DNA of 64,000 nt. Source: Enterococcus durans NBRC 100479 = LMG 10746. GTDB lineage: Bacteria > Bacillota > Bacilli > Lactobacillales > Enterococcaceae. Both the position numbers and the translations under genes were made by a program. Of the stretch, positions 16,770 to 26,367 are shown one piece after another (positions within the stretch are counted from its first letter, which is position 1; every line of letters starts with the position of its first letter). The stretch covers positions 1 through 64,000 of the forward strand of contig NZ_BCQB01000005.1 in NCBI RefSeq assembly GCF_001544215.1, in the 5' to 3' direction. The notes beneath the pieces were generated by a model. The model was not told the origin of the DNA. It searched no databases and was given only the letters and a program-made list of their open reading frames with translations.

Positions 16770-17703
16770 CTAGTCTTCCTTTAGCCATTGTGTAGATAGA
16801 GCCATTGCTGCTCGGGCCGCTTTGGTTTGATCCATCGCATTGACCATCACGAAGTCATGGATGATTCCTTGGAAACGTGCTTGTGTAATGGGAACCCCTG
16901 CTGCTCTAAGTTTTCGAGCGTATGCTTCTCCTTCATCGCGTAACACATCTGCTTCCCCAGTTAAAATCATTGCTGGTGGCAGATCTCTCAATTCGTCTAA
17001 AGAAGCACGCAATGGGGAGGCTGTGATTTCTGCACGCTCTTTTTCATCTGTTGTATACTGATCCCAAAACCATTTCATACCTTCTTTAGTCAAAAAGTAA
17101 TTTTCTTCAAATTCTTGATAAGAATCTGTATCGAAATTGGCATCTGTCACTGGATAATACAACAATTGTTTATGGATAGGCAGACCTTGACGCTGTTTCG
17201 TCAAAAGAGTCATAACAGTGGCCATATTACCGCCAACTGAATCACCTGCTACACTCAATTTCGTAAGATCTAATCCTTTTGATTCTGCTAATTCTCTTAA
17301 TTTTTGTAAAACAAAATAATTTTGTTCGATAGCTACTGGATATTTTGCTTCAGGTGAACGGCTGTATTCAGGAAATACTACCACTGAATTTGTTCGGACA
17401 GCTAACTCCCGAATTAATTTATCGTGGGTCTGAGCGCTGCCAAATACCCAACCCGCACCATGGGACTGGTAGCTTATCGACATTTCCTTCTGGTCGCACG
17501 AACCGAACATTGATTTTTCCCCAATCCTTTGTATCTACGATCAGATCTTCAACATCTACTGGTAATTTATCAACTGATGAATCTTGTACTTTTTCTAAAA
17601 GCGCACGCCCTTCTTCTGGCGGTAATTCATAAATTCTGGGGTGAGGTGCATTGGCATCGCTAAATTCAACTGCTCCTTTTTCTAATGAAATTCGTTCGGT
17701 CAT
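16770..17703 (-). pseudogene. HSL-type alpha/beta-hydrolase esterase, disrupted by a small deletion
   Basis: Two frames together make a normal-length (about 310 residues) esterase. The upstream frame runs to GNVDKLPV and then into nonsense with a stop near 17419; the downstream frame picks up at HGAGWVFGSAQTHDKL. Family members have a beta strand of about four residues between these points, so roughly 11 bases appear to be missing near 17463. The catalytic elements downstream are intact: nucleophile GDSVGGN, acid ADVLRDEGE and His in GIIHDFVM. No frame-restoring start is credible, because the HG oxyanion strand would be absent from any product. Confidence 0.8.
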
Positions 17704-17804
17704 CGTGATTCCCCCTTGTTTTGATAAAGAGCCAAATTACACCTCATATACTAGATAGCTAAGGGGAAAAAGTCAAAAAATCAGTCTGTACTTCGAATTG
17801 GCTT

Positions 17805-17965
17805 CGAAAAAAAGAAGGACGTGACAAAATGCTTGTCCACACCCCTCTTTTTTGAGTAAACATTGTTCCAAAAGCAATTTTTCGCAAAATAAAGCGAAAT
17901 TCGTAAAACTTGAAAAATAAATTCCGTACGTTTCTGCTTATTTCTTGCGGTACACCACTGCTCAT
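17805..17965. repeat. diverged copy of the interspersed repeat
   Basis: Shares the order of segments with the better copies: a GACAAAAT..TTGTCC hairpin-like start, then AAGCGAAATTC..AAAACTTGAAAAATAAATTCCG, then TTCTGCTTATTTCTTGCGG. Similarity is lower than among copies 1-5. Confidence 0.45.
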
Positions 17966-17980
17966 CTTCAACCATATGTT

Positions 17981-19225
17981 TTATTTATTATATAAAGGAT
18001 ACTTTTCCGTTAATTCACGTACGCCTGCTCGCACTTCATCTAGTTGTGTTTCATTTTCTTTTGCTTGTAGAGCCTTCACGACAAGTTCTGCTACTCTAGT
18101 GGCATCTGCTTCTTTAAATCCACGTGTAGTGATTGCTGGTGTGCCGATACGGATACCACTGGTTTTGAACGGACTTAGCGTTTCAAATGGAATTGAATTT
18201 TTATTGACAGTGATATTGACACTATCTAAGATACTTTCTGCTTCTTTTCCATTTAATTCCAACCCACGCACATCGATCAAGACTAAGTGATTGTCTGTTG
18301 CGCCAGATACTACTCGGGTACCGATTGCTTGATTGAACACTTTTGTCATGGCTTTTGCATTAGCAATGATCTGTTCACTATATTCTTTAAACTCAGGCAT
18401 CAATGCTTCTTTGAATGCCGCTGCTTTACCCGCGATCACATGTTCTAATGGTCCACCTTGAATCCCTGGGAAGACAGCACTATTGATTTTTTTAGCTAAT
18501 GCTTCATCATTGGTCAAAATCATTCCACCACGAGGTCCACGTAACGTCTTATGTGTCGTTGTTGTTGTGATATCTGCATAAGGAATTGGGCTTGGGTGCA
18601 TACCAGTTGCTACTAATCCAGCGATGTGCGCCATGTCGACCATTAATTTTGCACCAACTTCATCCGCGATTTCTCTAAATTTGGCAAAATCGATCGTTCT
18701 ACCATATGCACTCGCGCCAGCAACGATCAACTTTGGCTGATGTTTTCTTGCTAAGATCCGAACCACATTATAGTCGATGACTTCTGTTGTTGGGTCTACT
18801 CCATAGGCAACAAAATGATACGTTTTACCACTAAAATTAACTGGGGACCCATGTGTCAAATGGCCTCCTGCTGAAAGATCCATTCCTAAAATCGTGTCGC
18901 CAGGTTCTACTAAGGCAAGATATGCCGCCGTATTTGCTTGGGATCCGGAATGAGGTTGAACATTTACAAATTTTGCGCCAAATAATTCTTTTGCACGGTC
19001 AATTGCCAAATTTTCAACGATATCAACAAATTCACAGCCACCATAATATCGATGTCCAGGATAACCTTCTGCGTATTTATTCGTCAATATACTTCCTTGA
19101 GCTGCCATCACTGCTTCAGAAACAAAATTTTCGGAAGCAATAAGCTCCAGATTATTTTCTTGTCTTTGTTCTTCTTTTGCGATTGCAGCCCATAAATCAG
19201 GGTCAAACGTTTTGTAGTCTACCAC
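17981..19225 (-). CDS. glyA: serine hydroxymethyltransferase
   Basis: PLP enzyme interconverting serine and glycine while charging tetrahydrofolate with a one-carbon unit. About 414 residues from a GTG at 19225 that sits nine bases after GAGGAG; the frame could be opened ten codons earlier but without family support. The PLP lysine is in [14 protein letters not shown] and the folate/serine region in [15 protein letters not shown]. Intact, normal length. Transcribed after ywlC in the conserved tdk-to-upp gene order. Confidence 0.96.
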   Translation of the reverse strand: MVDYKTFDPDLWAAIAKEEQRQENNLELIASENFVSEAVMAAQGSILTNKYAEGYPGHRYYGGCEFVDIVENLAIDRAKELFGAKFVNVQPHSGSQANTAAYLALVEPGDTILGMDLSAGGHLTHGSPVNFSGKTYHFVAYGVDPTTEVIDYNVVRILARKHQPKLIVAGASAYGRTIDFAKFREIADEVGAKLMVDMAHIAGLVATGMHPSPIPYADITTTTTHKTLRGPRGGMILTNDEALAKKINSAVFPGIQGGPLEHVIAGKAAAFKEALMPEFKEYSEQIIANAKAMTKVFNQAIGTRVVSGATDNHLVLIDVRGLELNGKEAESILDSVNITVNKNSIPFETLSPFKTSGIRIGTPAITTRGFKEADATRVAELVVKALQAKENETQLDEVRAGVRELTEKYPLYNK

Positions 19226-19370
19226 AAACAACAGCTCCTCTATATTGTGTATCAAACAGATTTTCTAGCAAACAAAAATCAGTTCAACCTGTAAACTCTC
19301 ATCTTTTTTTCAATTGAGTTTACTTTATTGCATTGTATCATAATAAAAGCTGGGAACAAGATACGTAAGA

Positions 19371-20396
19371 TCATTTTTCAAAATATTTTTGGTTCGCCGA
19401 TTTTTTGAGGCGATTCATATACGCATTGCCTAGACCATCTTCAGGAAAAGTTTCTACCAAAATCAGATCAAGCGCCAAGTTTTCCTCATCCAGCCCTCTT
19501 AATCCAGCAAATAATCCTTTAGTTGCCGCTTCAACAGAATCATTGAAATACATATATACAGCCGCTACATCAAAGCGAACAGCTTCCGCAATCGTTGGGC
19601 CTGCAATCACACCAACACGTAATGCCTTTTCTTTTGCCCAATGGACTGCCTCCTGCCAATCCTCTGGACGAACCATCATCACTTGGGTATCTGGTGCATA
19701 ATGTTTATACTTCATTCCAGGAGATTTCGGTGTTTCAGAACTTTGCACTAAATGGCGATCGATCGTTACGTTACCGCCAATTACTGCTTCCAATTGTTCT
19801 TTAGTCACAGCGCCAGGACGTAATATCATAGGATCAGCTGCTGGATCACTGAGATCGATCACAGTGGATTCTACACCGATTCGAGTAGCGCCATCATCGA
19901 TAATCCCTGTAATTTTTCCTTGTAGATCATGGAAAACGTGAGCTGCAGTCGTAGGGCTAGGTTTTCCAGATGTATTGGCACTCGGACCGACCAGAGGAAC
20001 TCCAGCCAGCTCAATCGTAGTCAAAGTTTTTTTGTTATCTGGCATGCGAAAAGCTGCTGTGGATAAACCACCAGTCACTATTGAAGGAAGACTGCCTTTT
20101 TTAATCTCAAAAATCAAAGTAAGTGGCCCAGGCCAAAAATTCTCAACAATTTTTGCCGTCGCTGGATGAAAGTTATCCACATACGTTTTCACCTGTTCAA
20201 ATGATGATACATGGACGATCAACGGATTGTCTTGTGGACGTCCTTTTACTGAAAACACTTGCTTGACAGCATCTGGCAAAAGAGCATTCGCACCTAACCC
20301 ATACACAGTTTCTGTTGGAAATGCCACCAGATCACCCGACTTTAATGCTTGCGCAGCTTCATTTAATTCTTCTTCGTTATAATATTTTGTTTCCAC
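19371..20396 (-). CDS. tsaC: threonylcarbamoyl-AMP synthase (Sua5/YwlC)
   Basis: Makes threonylcarbamoyl-AMP from threonine, bicarbonate and ATP for the t6A37 modification of ANN-decoding tRNAs. The 341-residue protein is the long Sua5 form: an N-terminal YrdC domain (about 10-200; FPTETVYGLGANAL, KGRPQDNPLIVHV, PSANTSGKPSPT) and a C-terminal Sua5 domain after a linker containing SPGMKYKHYAPDT. It is the ywlC position in the conserved block. A perfect DnaA-box 9-mer (TTATCCACA) lies inside the gene at 20173-20181. Confidence 0.95.
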   Translation of the reverse strand: METKYYNEEELNEAAQALKSGDLVAFPTETVYGLGANALLPDAVKQVFSVKGRPQDNPLIVHVSSFEQVKTYVDNFHPATAKIVENFWPGPLTLIFEIKKGSLPSIVTGGLSTAAFRMPDNKKTLTTIELAGVPLVGPSANTSGKPSPTTAAHVFHDLQGKITGIIDDGATRIGVESTVIDLSDPAADPMILRPGAVTKEQLEAVIGGNVTIDRHLVQSSETPKSPGMKYKHYAPDTQVMMVRPEDWQEAVHWAKEKALRVGVIAGPTIAEAVRFDVAAVYMYFNDSVEAATKGLFAGLRGLDEENLALDLILVETFPEDGLGNAYMNRLKKSANQKYFEK

Positions 20397-20442
20397 AGTC
20401 TATCCACACCCCATTTTTATTGAATACTTGATTTATTCCACT

Positions 20443-20508
20443 TTATCCACTTCTTATCAACATACTGTTGATAACTATTTTGTCAATAGTGGATAAGTCT
20501 GTTGATAA
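20443..20508. promoter_or_regulatory. cluster of five DnaA-box-like 9-mers upstream of ywlC
   Basis: Within 66 bp: TTATCCACT (20443-20451), TTATCAACA (20454-20462), then on the opposite strand TTATCAACA (20466-20474), TTATCCACT (20488-20496) and TTATCAACA (20500-20508). Each differs from the consensus TTATNCACA at one position. Further near-boxes occur at 20400-20408 (CTATCCACA), and a perfect TTATCCACA at 20173-20181. In Bacillus subtilis a DnaA-bound cluster lies beside ywlC, which makes a conserved DnaA-titration or regulatory site plausible. Confidence 0.65.
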
Positions 20509-20587
20509 GTTAAAAAGTCGGTTACATCCTTGTTAAATCAATGTTTTTTTATAATAAAAAAACAGAAAAAAATATTTTCATCCACAA

Positions 20588-21427
20588 CTAATCTGTTACG
20601 ATGATCATCCGTTCATTTCCGAATAGATCTTTTCTGATACGCACTTTTTTATCAGGAAAAACGTCTTCAAAAATTCTTTTTACAGCAGCACCTTGCGTAA
20701 ACCCTATCTCCAAAAAAATCTTGCCTTTTGATTTCAATAAGTCTTTTGCTTCTTTAGCAATTTTTTTATAGATTGCTAATCCTTGGTCTTCTGCAAATAA
20801 TGCCATTTTCGGTTCATATGTCCGAACACTTTCATCCATCAGATCCCATTCAGCGATACTGATGTATGGCGGATTTGAAATAATGATATCAAATTTTTCC
20901 GCACTCACTGGAGCCAATGTATCCCCATGGTAAAAGCAAATATCGACAGACTCCTGGTTCGCATTTTCCTTTGCTACTGCTAATGCTTGCTCTGATAGAT
21001 CAACAGCCGAGACATTCCAAGAAGATCTTTTCGCTTTTAAACTGATTGCTATCGCACCAGTACCCGTACCGATATCAACAACGTCTAATCGTTCATCAGA
21101 AGTCTCGTCTAAACACAGTTGGACTAATTCTTCGGTCTCTGGTCGAGGGATCAACGTGTCTTTTGTCACTTTTAAACGATGACCATAAAAATCCGCATAC
21201 CCTAAGATGTATTGTGGGGGCAAGTGTTTCAAAAGCAGTGCCATATCTTGATCGATCATTTCTTGATCTTTTGTTGATATTGGGTCATTCATATGGATCA
21301 ACCAATCTGTTTTACTCCATTTTTTTCTTTCAAGAAACAGAAATTGGATACTGTATCCTTCGATCGTTTTGGATTCTAAAAAAGAAGAAGCCCGTGAGAG
21401 GACTTCTCGATATGTGGTCTTACCCAT
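20588..21427 (-). CDS. prmC: peptide chain release factor N5-glutamine methyltransferase
   Basis: Methylates the GGQ glutamine of release factors 1 and 2. About 279 residues from the ATG at 21427. The SAM-binding motif [16 protein letters not shown] (about 114-129) and the diagnostic NPPY (IISNPPYIS, about 183-191) are intact. The start codon overlaps the prfA stop region, so translation is coupled to its substrate gene. A longer upstream frame merely shadows the end of prfA. Confidence 0.96.
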   Translation of the reverse strand: MGKTTYREVLSRASSFLESKTIEGYSIQFLFLERKKWSKTDWLIHMNDPISTKDQEMIDQDMALLLKHLPPQYILGYADFYGHRLKVTKDTLIPRPETEELVQLCLDETSDERLDVVDIGTGTGAIAISLKAKRSSWNVSAVDLSEQALAVAKENANQESVDICFYHGDTLAPVSAEKFDIIISNPPYISIAEWDLMDESVRTYEPKMALFAEDQGLAIYKKIAKEAKDLLKSKGKIFLEIGFTQGAAVKRIFEDVFPDKKVRIRKDLFGNERMIIVTD

Positions 21428-22493
21428 TTTGCATTGCTTCCAATTTCGATGTTTGATCGTACATGATAAGTGCATCAACGATTTCATCAAGTTTTCCGGC
21501 AAGTATTTGATCGAGTTTTTGGATGGTTAATCCAATACGGTGGTCTGTCACACGATTCTGTGGGAAATTGTACGTACGGATTCGTTCGGAACGGTCTCCT
21601 GTACCTACAGCAGATTTACGATTTGCATCGTATTCGCTTTGTGCTTCTTGTTGGATTTTATCGTACACGCGTGCACGTAAGATCTTCATTGCTTTTTCTC
21701 GGTTTTTCAATTGAGAACGTTCATCTTGCATCGCAACGACGATTCCTGTAGGCAAGTGTGTTAAACGAACCGCTGAAGCTGTCTTATTGACGTGCTGTCC
21801 ACCAGCTCCAGATGCATGATAAATATCTGTACGGATATCTTTGTCTTCGATATCGATTTCGACTTCTTCTGCTTCGGGCATCACAACGACTGTTGCTGTT
21901 GATGTATGGATCCGACCTTGGGATTCTGTTGATGGTACACGTTGTACACGGTGAGCACCACTTTCGTATTTCAATTTAGAGTAGACATTATCCCCTGTAA
22001 TCATCATGATCACTTCTTTGTATCCGCCAATACCCGTGATGCTTGCTTCCATGACTTCTGTTTTCCAGCCTTGTGATTCTGCATATTTTTGGTACATATT
22101 GAATAGGTCTCCAGCAAATAAGGCTGCTTCATCCCCACCTGCGGCTCCACGAATTTCCATGATAATATTTTTATCGTCATTAGGATCTTTAGGAAGTAGT
22201 AGAATCTTGATTTTTTCCTCTAATTCTTCCTTTTCCTTTTTCAATTCAGAAAGTTCTTCTTTTGCCATTTCAGCCATATCATCGTCTAATTTTTCACCAA
22301 GCAACTCTTCGGTATCTTTGATTCCTTGAACGACTTCCTTGTAGCGACGATAGACTTCAACTGTTTCACGAGTATTTGCTTCTTCTTTTGACAATTGCAT
22401 AAATCGTTTTGTATCCGTGATCACTTCTGGATCGCTTAGTAATTCACCAAGCTCTTCGTAACGGTCTTCAATTGATTGTAATTGATCGTACAT
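21420..22493 (-). CDS. prfA: peptide chain release factor 1
   Basis: RF1, terminating translation at UAA and UAG. About 357 residues from the ATG at 22493, which has AGAAGGAG just upstream and lies three bases after the tdk stop. The GGQ motif is in [10 protein letters not shown] (about 227-236) and the codon-recognition domain contains [10 protein letters not shown]. Intact. Confidence 0.97.
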   Translation of the reverse strand: MYDQLQSIEDRYEELGELLSDPEVITDTKRFMQLSKEEANTRETVEVYRRYKEVVQGIKDTEELLGEKLDDDMAEMAKEELSELKKEKEELEEKIKILLLPKDPNDDKNIIMEIRGAAGGDEAALFAGDLFNMYQKYAESQGWKTEVMEASITGIGGYKEVIMMITGDNVYSKLKYESGAHRVQRVPSTESQGRIHTSTATVVVMPEAEEVEIDIEDKDIRTDIYHASGAGGQHVNKTASAVRLTHLPTGIVVAMQDERSQLKNREKAMKILRARVYDKIQQEAQSEYDANRKSAVGTGDRSERIRTYNFPQNRVTDHRIGLTIQKLDQILAGKLDEIVDALIMYDQTSKLEAMQNG

Positions 22494-22495
22494 GC

Positions 22496-23080
22496 TTATT
22501 CTCCTTCTGTAATAATCGATGGGTGGAAATAATGTTTCCGGCAAACCGGGTAATAGGCTTCATTGCCACCAATTTGGACTTGGTCCCCTTTATATACAGG
22601 TTTCCCATCAATATAATGTAAATTCATAATCGCTTTTTTATGACAAAACCAGCAAATGGTCTTCATCTCTTCGATTTTGTCTGCATAAAGTAATAAATAT
22701 TTTGATCCTTCAAATAATTCATTTCGAAAATCATTTTTCAAGCCAAACGCCATCACCGGAATGTTTAATTCATCAACAATTTTCGTGAACGCAATAACAT
22801 GCTCTTTTTTTAAGAATTGCGCCTCGTCAATCAATATACAATACGGTTTGTTTTCCATTTTTAAAATGACATCATAGACATCTGTTTCTTCAAAAATCGG
22901 CATTGCTTCTCGTTTTAAACCGATTCGACTAGAAACAACTCCTACGCCGTCTCTTGTATCGATACCACTTGTCATCAACACAACTGGTTTATTTTGTTCT
23001 TCATAATTATGTGCTACTTTTAAAATCTCGATTGTCTTGCCGCTATTCATTGCGCCATACTTAAAAAATAGTTGTGCCAT
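22496..23080 (-). CDS. tdk: thymidine kinase
   Basis: Salvage kinase phosphorylating thymidine to dTMP. About 194 residues from the ATG at 23080 (MAQLFFKYG). The P-loop is in [12 protein letters not shown], the DEAQF Walker B-like motif in ILIDEAQFL, and zinc ligands appear as CWFCHKKA and a later CRKHYF. The reading frame continues 18 codons further upstream, but these do not match the family N terminus. Confidence 0.95.
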   Translation of the reverse strand: MAQLFFKYGAMNSGKTIEILKVAHNYEEQNKPVVLMTSGIDTRDGVGVVSSRIGLKREAMPIFEETDVYDVILKMENKPYCILIDEAQFLKKEHVIAFTKIVDELNIPVMAFGLKNDFRNELFEGSKYLLLYADKIEEMKTICWFCHKKAIMNLHYIDGKPVYKGDQVQIGGNEAYYPVCRKHYFHPSIITEGE

Positions 23081-23268
23081 TCCCTCGTTCACCTTCCAGT
23101 TTGTTCCTATGGTATTATACTTGATTTTCATCATTTTTTACAGTGAGAATTTTCAGTCCTGATTGGTTCGTTACCAAAAATCAAGTGCATAGAGTTTTAT
23201 AACTGATTAAAAGGGATATTTTCACTAGTTTTTATCACTATCCCCGAGGTCAGAAAAGACAGAAAAAA

Positions 23269-23302
23269 AGAGGCAGTCACTTCTATCAGTGATTGTCTCA
23301 TT
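23269..23302 (-). terminator. terminator of the signal peptidase gene
   Basis: On the minus strand GAGACAATCACT, a short loop and AGTGACTGCCTC are followed by a T7 run. Confidence 0.85.
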
Positions 23303-23313
23303 TTTACTCTCTA

Positions 23314-23883
23314 TCAGATGACGTTGATTTCATTGAGTGGCCAGTAACGGAAAACAACTTTTCCTTGGATCATATCTTTATCGACAAATCCAAACATCCG
23401 ACTATCTTTAGAAATCAGACGGTTGTCACCCAGAACCAGATACTCTCCTTTAGGCACCGTATAGTCAAAATCACTTGTAAATTTTTGTGCATTTTCTGCT
23501 TGTGCCTGAAAAGCTTGGCTATAGGAATATTCATCTTGTAGCTTATCATCAGCAAATTCTTTTTTGAATTCAGCTAAGTAAGGCTCATCATATTTTTTTC
23601 CATTGATCGTCAACTGATCATTTTCCATTTTTACTGTATCTCCTGGTAAGCCGATGATACGCTTCACGATCATCCGATCTTCATCGCCAGGTTCTTTGGT
23701 TGTGATGATGTCAAAACGCTCATATTTTGAAATTTTTGATGAAATCAATCGCTGTCCATCATTCAAAGTTGGATCCATTGAATGTCCATTGACAGTGACT
23801 GGTGTGAATACGTAAACACGCGCTAATAGAAGGGCTGCTAGTACTAGGATCAGAATACCCCAATTTTTCAAAAATTCTTTCAC
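23314..23883 (-). CDS. lepB: type I signal peptidase
   Basis: Membrane-anchored Ser/Lys protease that removes signal peptides. The 189-residue protein has one N-terminal helix (about 8-27), the catalytic Ser in NGHSMDPTL (about residue 35) and the catalytic Lys in RMIVKRIIGLPGD (about residue 76), plus the box E-type GDNRLISKDSR. Full length for the Gram-positive Sip class. Monocistronic, flanked by terminators. Confidence 0.93.
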   Translation of the reverse strand: MKEFLKNWGILILVLAALLLARVYVFTPVTVNGHSMDPTLNDGQRLISSKISKYERFDIITTKEPGDEDRMIVKRIIGLPGDTVKMENDQLTINGKKYDEPYLAEFKKEFADDKLQDEYSYSQAFQAQAENAQKFTSDFDYTVPKGEYLVLGDNRLISKDSRMFGFVDKDMIQGKVVFRYWPLNEINVI

Positions 23884-24016
23884 AAAATACCTCCCGTATT
23901 TTTATTTTTAACCTTTTATTCGTGTCCCATTTTATTTTACCTTTTTTAGAAACTAAAGGAAAGAATAAGTGCACATTCAGTTTATACTATCAGATGTTTT
24001 TTTAAGTGTAGCAAAA

Positions 24017-24043
24017 GACTGGAACAGCTTTTTTAGTTCCAGC
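24017..24043 (-). terminator. hairpin after the 24-kb membrane protein gene
   Basis: GGCTGGAAC/GTTCCAGTC stem with an A/T loop; TCTTTT follows on the minus strand. Moderate terminator. Confidence 0.6.
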
Positions 24044-24059
24044 CTTTATCCTTTTTTTA

Positions 24060-24842
24060 TCAGTTACGGGAATGTTTTCTTCGTTGACTCCTACTGTAAA
24101 TCATTGGTTCTTCTGCTTCCTCTGGTTGTTCTTTTTTGACAATCAGTTTCAAACGATAAGGTTCATGGTACCTTAAACCATCTTTGACAAAATCACCACC
24201 AACGATAAATAGTCCCACTGGTTCGATCGTATCTTCAGCAGATGCCACAGTCATTCGACCAACTGGCTCCATCTCAGAATAACTACGCCCAATATTTAAA
24301 ATGTATTCTTTGTCAGAAACTTTTTTTACATAATAATAGGGATATAACGTATTGCGATCTACTAAAAAGCCATCCATTCTTCCAAGATCGTTGACCTTGA
24401 TCTCACCATTACCGATCAGATAGCGCATGTTCTCGGCTAATTTCAATTGATAGTCTTCATCGTAAGAAACTACAGCTTCCTGTGTATTTACTTTGTCAAT
24501 CGTTCCATTATTTGCCATTGTATTTTCTTCATCTTGGATATTAAATACTTCATCTGGCAGATACTTCACAAATAATTGCGTAACATCTGCCTTCACATTT
24601 TTATCAAGAAAATAGTAGAAAACATTTAAAATGATAAAATAAACAAGAATCAAAAAGGCGATTCCATATAGGAAAAATTGTAAATAATTTTGATTTTGCC
24701 ATAGTCCATAAACGATACGCAAAAGATAGAGCGTTGGGATCACACTTAAAATCGTGTAACCGCGATTCAAATATTTCGGACTAATATCTAGGTAGCCTAA
24801 AAATTTATGCACACTATTGATAATATCTAATAAAAACGTCAT
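24060..24842 (-). CDS. hypothetical membrane protein, two-spanning with soluble C-terminal part
   Basis: A 260-residue protein with two or three hydrophobic segments near residues 28-48 and 55-80, then a long soluble region ending in a basic tail (SRSQRRKHSRN). Such proteins are common in Lactobacillales and may correspond to a DUF6681-type family, but I am not certain. The start ATG overlaps the stop of the upstream Thr/Ser-rich gene (ATGA), so the two are one operon. The soluble part has repeated beta-like segments (VNDLGRMDGFLVDRNTLYPY). Function unknown. Confidence 0.7.
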   Translation of the reverse strand: MTFLLDIINSVHKFLGYLDISPKYLNRGYTILSVIPTLYLLRIVYGLWQNQNYLQFFLYGIAFLILVYFIILNVFYYFLDKNVKADVTQLFVKYLPDEVFNIQDEENTMANNGTIDKVNTQEAVVSYDEDYQLKLAENMRYLIGNGEIKVNDLGRMDGFLVDRNTLYPYYYVKKVSDKEYILNIGRSYSEMEPVGRMTVASAEDTIEPVGLFIVGGDFVKDGLRYHEPYRLKLIVKKEQPEEAEEPMIYSRSQRRKHSRN

Positions 24843-25333
24843 TGTGAGTCACCTGCTTGCTGGTTATTCGTCTGTGCCTTTGAGTTTTGAGTCGGTGCAG
24901 CATTTTTTGCTGTCGCATCTCCATTGTTTTGTATAGACGAACTTGGTGTTGTGCTGCTTGGCGTAGTGGTTGTACTTGTATCCGTACTGCTTCCACCGTT
25001 AAAATCATCTGTCGCCGTATCTTCTAAGCTGCTATTTTCTTGGTTGTTATCCTCATCCGTACTACTTGAAGGAACAATAGAATATGTGGTTGTACTTGTT
25101 GTGTCTGTCGTATCTTGCGAAACACTTGATAAAGTCGTAGACTCATCACTCGTTTCACTTGTTTGCGTTGTTGTATCCCCTGTAGTCGAAGCGGGCGTTG
25201 TCTCCTCTGTCGTAGTAGAACTTGATGGGGCACGATAACTCGAACTATTGACCACACCGGTTGCAGTAGCCACAATTGTTGAAATAGTCAAAACCGCTAT
25301 TGGTTTCAAAATAGGTGCTACTTTTCGCATCAT
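24839..25333 (-). CDS. secreted or anchored Ser/Thr-rich low-complexity protein
   Basis: The 164-residue protein begins with a hydrophobic segment (PILKPIAVLTISTIVATATG) that acts as signal peptide or anchor. It is followed by about 110 residues made mostly of Ser, Thr and Asp/Glu and a Gln/Asn-rich end (NSKAQTNNQQAGDSQ). No LPXTG is present. Low complexity also gives open frames on the opposite strand, which are shadows. Operon partner of the following membrane protein with a 4-base overlap. Possibly a heavily O-modified surface stalk; function unknown. Confidence 0.65.
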   Translation of the reverse strand: MMRKVAPILKPIAVLTISTIVATATGVVNSSSYRAPSSSTTTEETTPASTTGDTTTQTSETSDESTTLSSVSQDTTDTTSTTTYSIVPSSSTDEDNNQENSSLEDTATDDFNGGSSTDTSTTTTPSSTTPSSSIQNNGDATAKNAAPTQNSKAQTNNQQAGDSQ

Positions 25334-25484
25334 ATCTCATCCTTTGTTTTTATTTATAGCTTTTTCATTTTTCTATCCAGTTTATGTGCCAAATCTTACG
25401 TGCCACAGAATAGTTATTATATCTTATATTTACCATAAATTTATTATTTTTTTCTTACGTTTGTTTGAAAGTTTTATTATAGCT

Positions 25485-26216
25485 TTAGTCAAAAGTGACT
25501 GTTGACTCTGCTAGGTATGCCTTTGCTTCACGATTCACTTGTTTCAAGTCACACCCTTGTTGTTTCGCGGCAAACACACAGCCACAATAGCATTGACGAT
25601 AGATATCATACTCTTTGCACATCTGGATGGAACGTTCATATCCCTTATTTTTCTTAAAATCGCTGGGAAGATAATGGGTACCGTAGATTTTTTGGATATC
25701 CATGCCGATTTGATTGATCAATGCTGCATTCTTTTTAGGGGAAATCGTTAGTGCGCTCCCAAAATAATCATAACCAAGTTCTTGGGCTTTTTGCGCCACT
25801 AGATCGAGGCGCATATTGAAACAAGCGCTACATCTTGCTCCGCCTTCTCTTTCATCTGCTAACTTATTTTCTAAAACCATTTTATTGAATACACTTGGTC
25901 GATATTCATCAACAATCAACTCTACATGATTATTCATTTGTTCATTAAATGCATCGACAAAACGCTTTTGCTCATGGAGTCGTCTTAAATACTCACTTTT
26001 AGGTTGGATATTCGAATTTGAGAAAAATAAAGTGACCTCCGCATGCTGACACATAAATTCTAATGTATGTGTACTACAAGTCGCACAACAAGTATGAATC
26101 AATAATTTAGGTTTCGTTCCTTCTTTCTCCCATTGCTGAATCATTTTTTTCAAAACCGTATCATAATTTATCTTTTTGTTTTTCATTTTTTCAACAATCA
26201 ACTCTGCATCAATCAT
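25485..26216 (-). CDS. queH: epoxyqueuosine reductase QueH
   Basis: Final step of queuosine synthesis by the non-orthologous QueH (DUF208) route, reducing epoxyqueuosine in tRNA. The cysteine pairs that bind the iron-sulfur cluster are visible: HTCCATCSTH (about residue 35), GGARCSACFNMRL and the C-terminal CYCGCVFA. About 243 residues from the ATG at 26216; an upstream start eight codons earlier cannot be excluded. Stand-alone gene. Confidence 0.92.
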   Translation of the reverse strand: MIDAELIVEKMKNKKINYDTVLKKMIQQWEKEGTKPKLLIHTCCATCSTHTLEFMCQHAEVTLFFSNSNIQPKSEYLRRLHEQKRFVDAFNEQMNNHVELIVDEYRPSVFNKMVLENKLADEREGGARCSACFNMRLDLVAQKAQELGYDYFGSALTISPKKNAALINQIGMDIQKIYGTHYLPSDFKKNKGYERSIQMCKEYDIYRQCYCGCVFAAKQQGCDLKQVNREAKAYLAESTVTFD

Positions 26217-26367
26217 AGTCCAGATCCCCACTCTACTCAAATATCTCTTATTATAGGCTATTTACTCTTAAATCGAAAGATAACGTCGTATTTGTTTAGA
26301 ATTTCTTTGAGTATTTTTTCCAACCTCGGTATACTAGAAGAAATAACCTATAAAGGAGGGTCGCATC

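Noticed and set aside
24924-25238. Val/Ser-rich plus-strand frame of 104 codons
   Set aside because: It is the complement of the low-complexity Ser/Thr-rich gene; repeated ACT/TCT codons give open frames on the other strand.
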